64,000 nucleotides of DNA from Blastopirellula marina (GTDB lineage Bacteria > Planctomycetota > Planctomycetia > Pirellulales > Pirellulaceae): positions 1-64,000 of the forward strand of contig NZ_PUIA01000042.1 of assembly GCF_002967715.1 (NCBI RefSeq), in the 5' to 3' direction. The position numbers were made by a program, and so were the translations under genes. The notes beneath the pieces were generated by a model. It was not told the origin of the DNA, ran no database searches, and was given only the letters and a program-made list of their open reading frames with translations. Of this stretch, positions 63,276-64,000 are shown one piece after another; positions within the stretch are counted from its first letter, which is position 1; every line of letters begins with the position of its first letter.

Positions 63276-64000
63276 CTACTGAAGCGACGTCCGCATCTGC
63301 TCGAGTTCTGCCCGCATGGCATTCAGCTTGTCAGCATGCTTAGGATCATCGGCCAGATTGGTGACCTCGTGCGGGTCTTGCTGCAAGTCGAACAACTGTT
63401 CCAGTTTCGGCTTGCTATTGGGGTAGAAGACGTACTTCCAATTCTCTTCCCGGACCCCTTCACTTTGTGGAATGGTGGCATGGGGGAAAAGGTGCTCGTA
63501 CAGGAATTCGGTCCGCCAGCCGCTGGTCTGCTTTCCAGTGACAAGTCCGGTGAGGCTTTGCCCCTGCATCACCGAAGGTGGTTCGATGCCGGCCAAGTCG
63601 AGAAGGGTAGGAGCGACGTCGATACTAAGGACCATGTCTTCTCGGCGTTGTCCTCGCTTGTCTTTCGGTAGTCGTGGATCGAAGACGATCATGGGGATGC
63701 GAATCGATTCTTCGTACATCAACCACTTGCCGGCCAGGCCATGTTCGCCCAGGAAGAAGCCATGGTCGGAAGTGAACAGAATGACCGTGTTATCGGCCAG
63801 CTTCTTTTCTTTCAGTTTGGCGACCATCGCCCCGACGAAGTCGTCGACGCCGGTCAGCAAGCGGTAGTAGTCTTTGATGTTCTTCTGCAGCATCTCGTTG
63901 CCATCGAAGCGGCGTTCCCAGCGGACACGTGATTCACCACCTTGCAGTTGCTTCGGAAGTTTCTGGTAGTGCTCGTCATTGACGGTTTCTGCCGGCACAA
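63276..64000 (-). CDS. Sulfatase, C-terminal part (cut by window end)
   Basis: 240 codons visible; the start and the formylglycine signature lie beyond base 64000. Visible motifs of the sulfatase fold: ILFTSDHGFFLGEHGLAGKWLMYEESIRIPM and the C-terminal LSIDVAPTLLDLAGIEPP, then PKLEQLFDLQQDPHEVTNLADDP, all typical of iduronate-2-sulfatase-like enzymes. So a second sulfatase is present at the right edge. The stop codon is at 63276-63278. Confidence 0.9.
   Translation of the reverse strand, partial: VPAETVNDEHYQKLPKQLQGGESRVRWERRFDGNEMLQKNIKDYYRLLTGVDDFVGAMVAKLKEKKLADNTVILFTSDHGFFLGEHGLAGKWLMYEESIRIPMIVFDPRLPKDKRGQRREDMVLSIDVAPTLLDLAGIEPPSVMQGQSLTGLVTGKQTSGWRTEFLYEHLFPHATIPQSEGVREENWKYVFYPNSKPKLEQLFDLQQDPHEVTNLADDPKHADKLNAMRAELEQMRTSLQ

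Overview
The window looks like a piece of a Planctomycetota chromosome, most like the Pirellulales (Blastopirellula/Bremerella type). The evidence is the gene content: a DUF1559 protein with a prepilin-type N-terminus, sulfatases, a Tat-exported Gfo/Idh/MocA oxidoreductase, a DUF1080 protein, a CotH/DUF4956 pair, a MoxR/VWA pair, a phosphate-selective-type porin, poor Shine-Dalgarno sequences at many starts and occasional TTG/GTG starts. No rRNA, intact tRNA or CRISPR array is visible. The genus is inference from gene content, not from a marker gene.

Layout. (1) 1-4.6 kb is accessory DNA. It holds an AT-rich block with a one-gene AAA ATPase-DUF4435 (OLD/PARIS-like) putative defence protein, a 52-aa zinc-ribbon protein and a 70-aa protein. 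These are followed by four in-phase 11-bp direct repeats, a 3' half of a tRNA-Leu(CAA) gene (an att scar), a DUF4145 protein and a tyrosine recombinase that seems to have lost its N-terminus. (2) 4.6-10.5 kb carries small unknown proteins, a YCII protein, a porin, a thioredoxin-CcdA fusion and an orphan RNase Sa/barnase-type ribonuclease. (3) 10.5-16.5 kb has CotH + DUF4956, a small membrane protein, a barnase-barstar operon and the primary sigma factor rpoD. (4) 16.9-26 kb has an enoyl-CoA hydratase, a DUF4034-like protein, a tandem EEP-domain protein, flgM behind a long leader with a sigma-54-like promoter, fur and purB. (5) 26-36 kb is rich in dispersed palindromic repeats and planctomycete-type unknown genes, including three tandem paralogous membrane proteins. 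(6) 36-44 kb has an esterase, the MoxR/VWA pair, a YjfB-like motility protein, a HAD phosphatase and a lipoprotein + DUF1559 pair. (7) 44-64 kb has a large secreted hydrolase, a nucleotidyltransferase with a small partner, ilvD, DUF1080, HAD, a response regulator + CheA-like kinase, a PAS histidine kinase, xylA, two sulfatases (one cut by the window end), an SDR enzyme, a Gfo/Idh/MocA enzyme and pyruvate kinase.

How it fits together. Most of the window is core planctomycete chromosome: transcription (rpoD), iron regulation (fur), purine, branched-chain amino acid and central carbon metabolism (purB, ilvD, xylA, pyk), motility control (flgM, YjfB-like) and degradation of sulfated or complex polysaccharides (sulfatases, DUF1080, Gfo/Idh/MocA, xylA). 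The parts most likely to hold undescribed biology are the tRNA-Leu-linked island with its AAA-DUF4435 gene and iteron array, the two microbial-ribonuclease genes (one with barstar, one without inhibitor or export signal), the tandem paralog operon at 33.8-36.0 kb, and the flgM leader.
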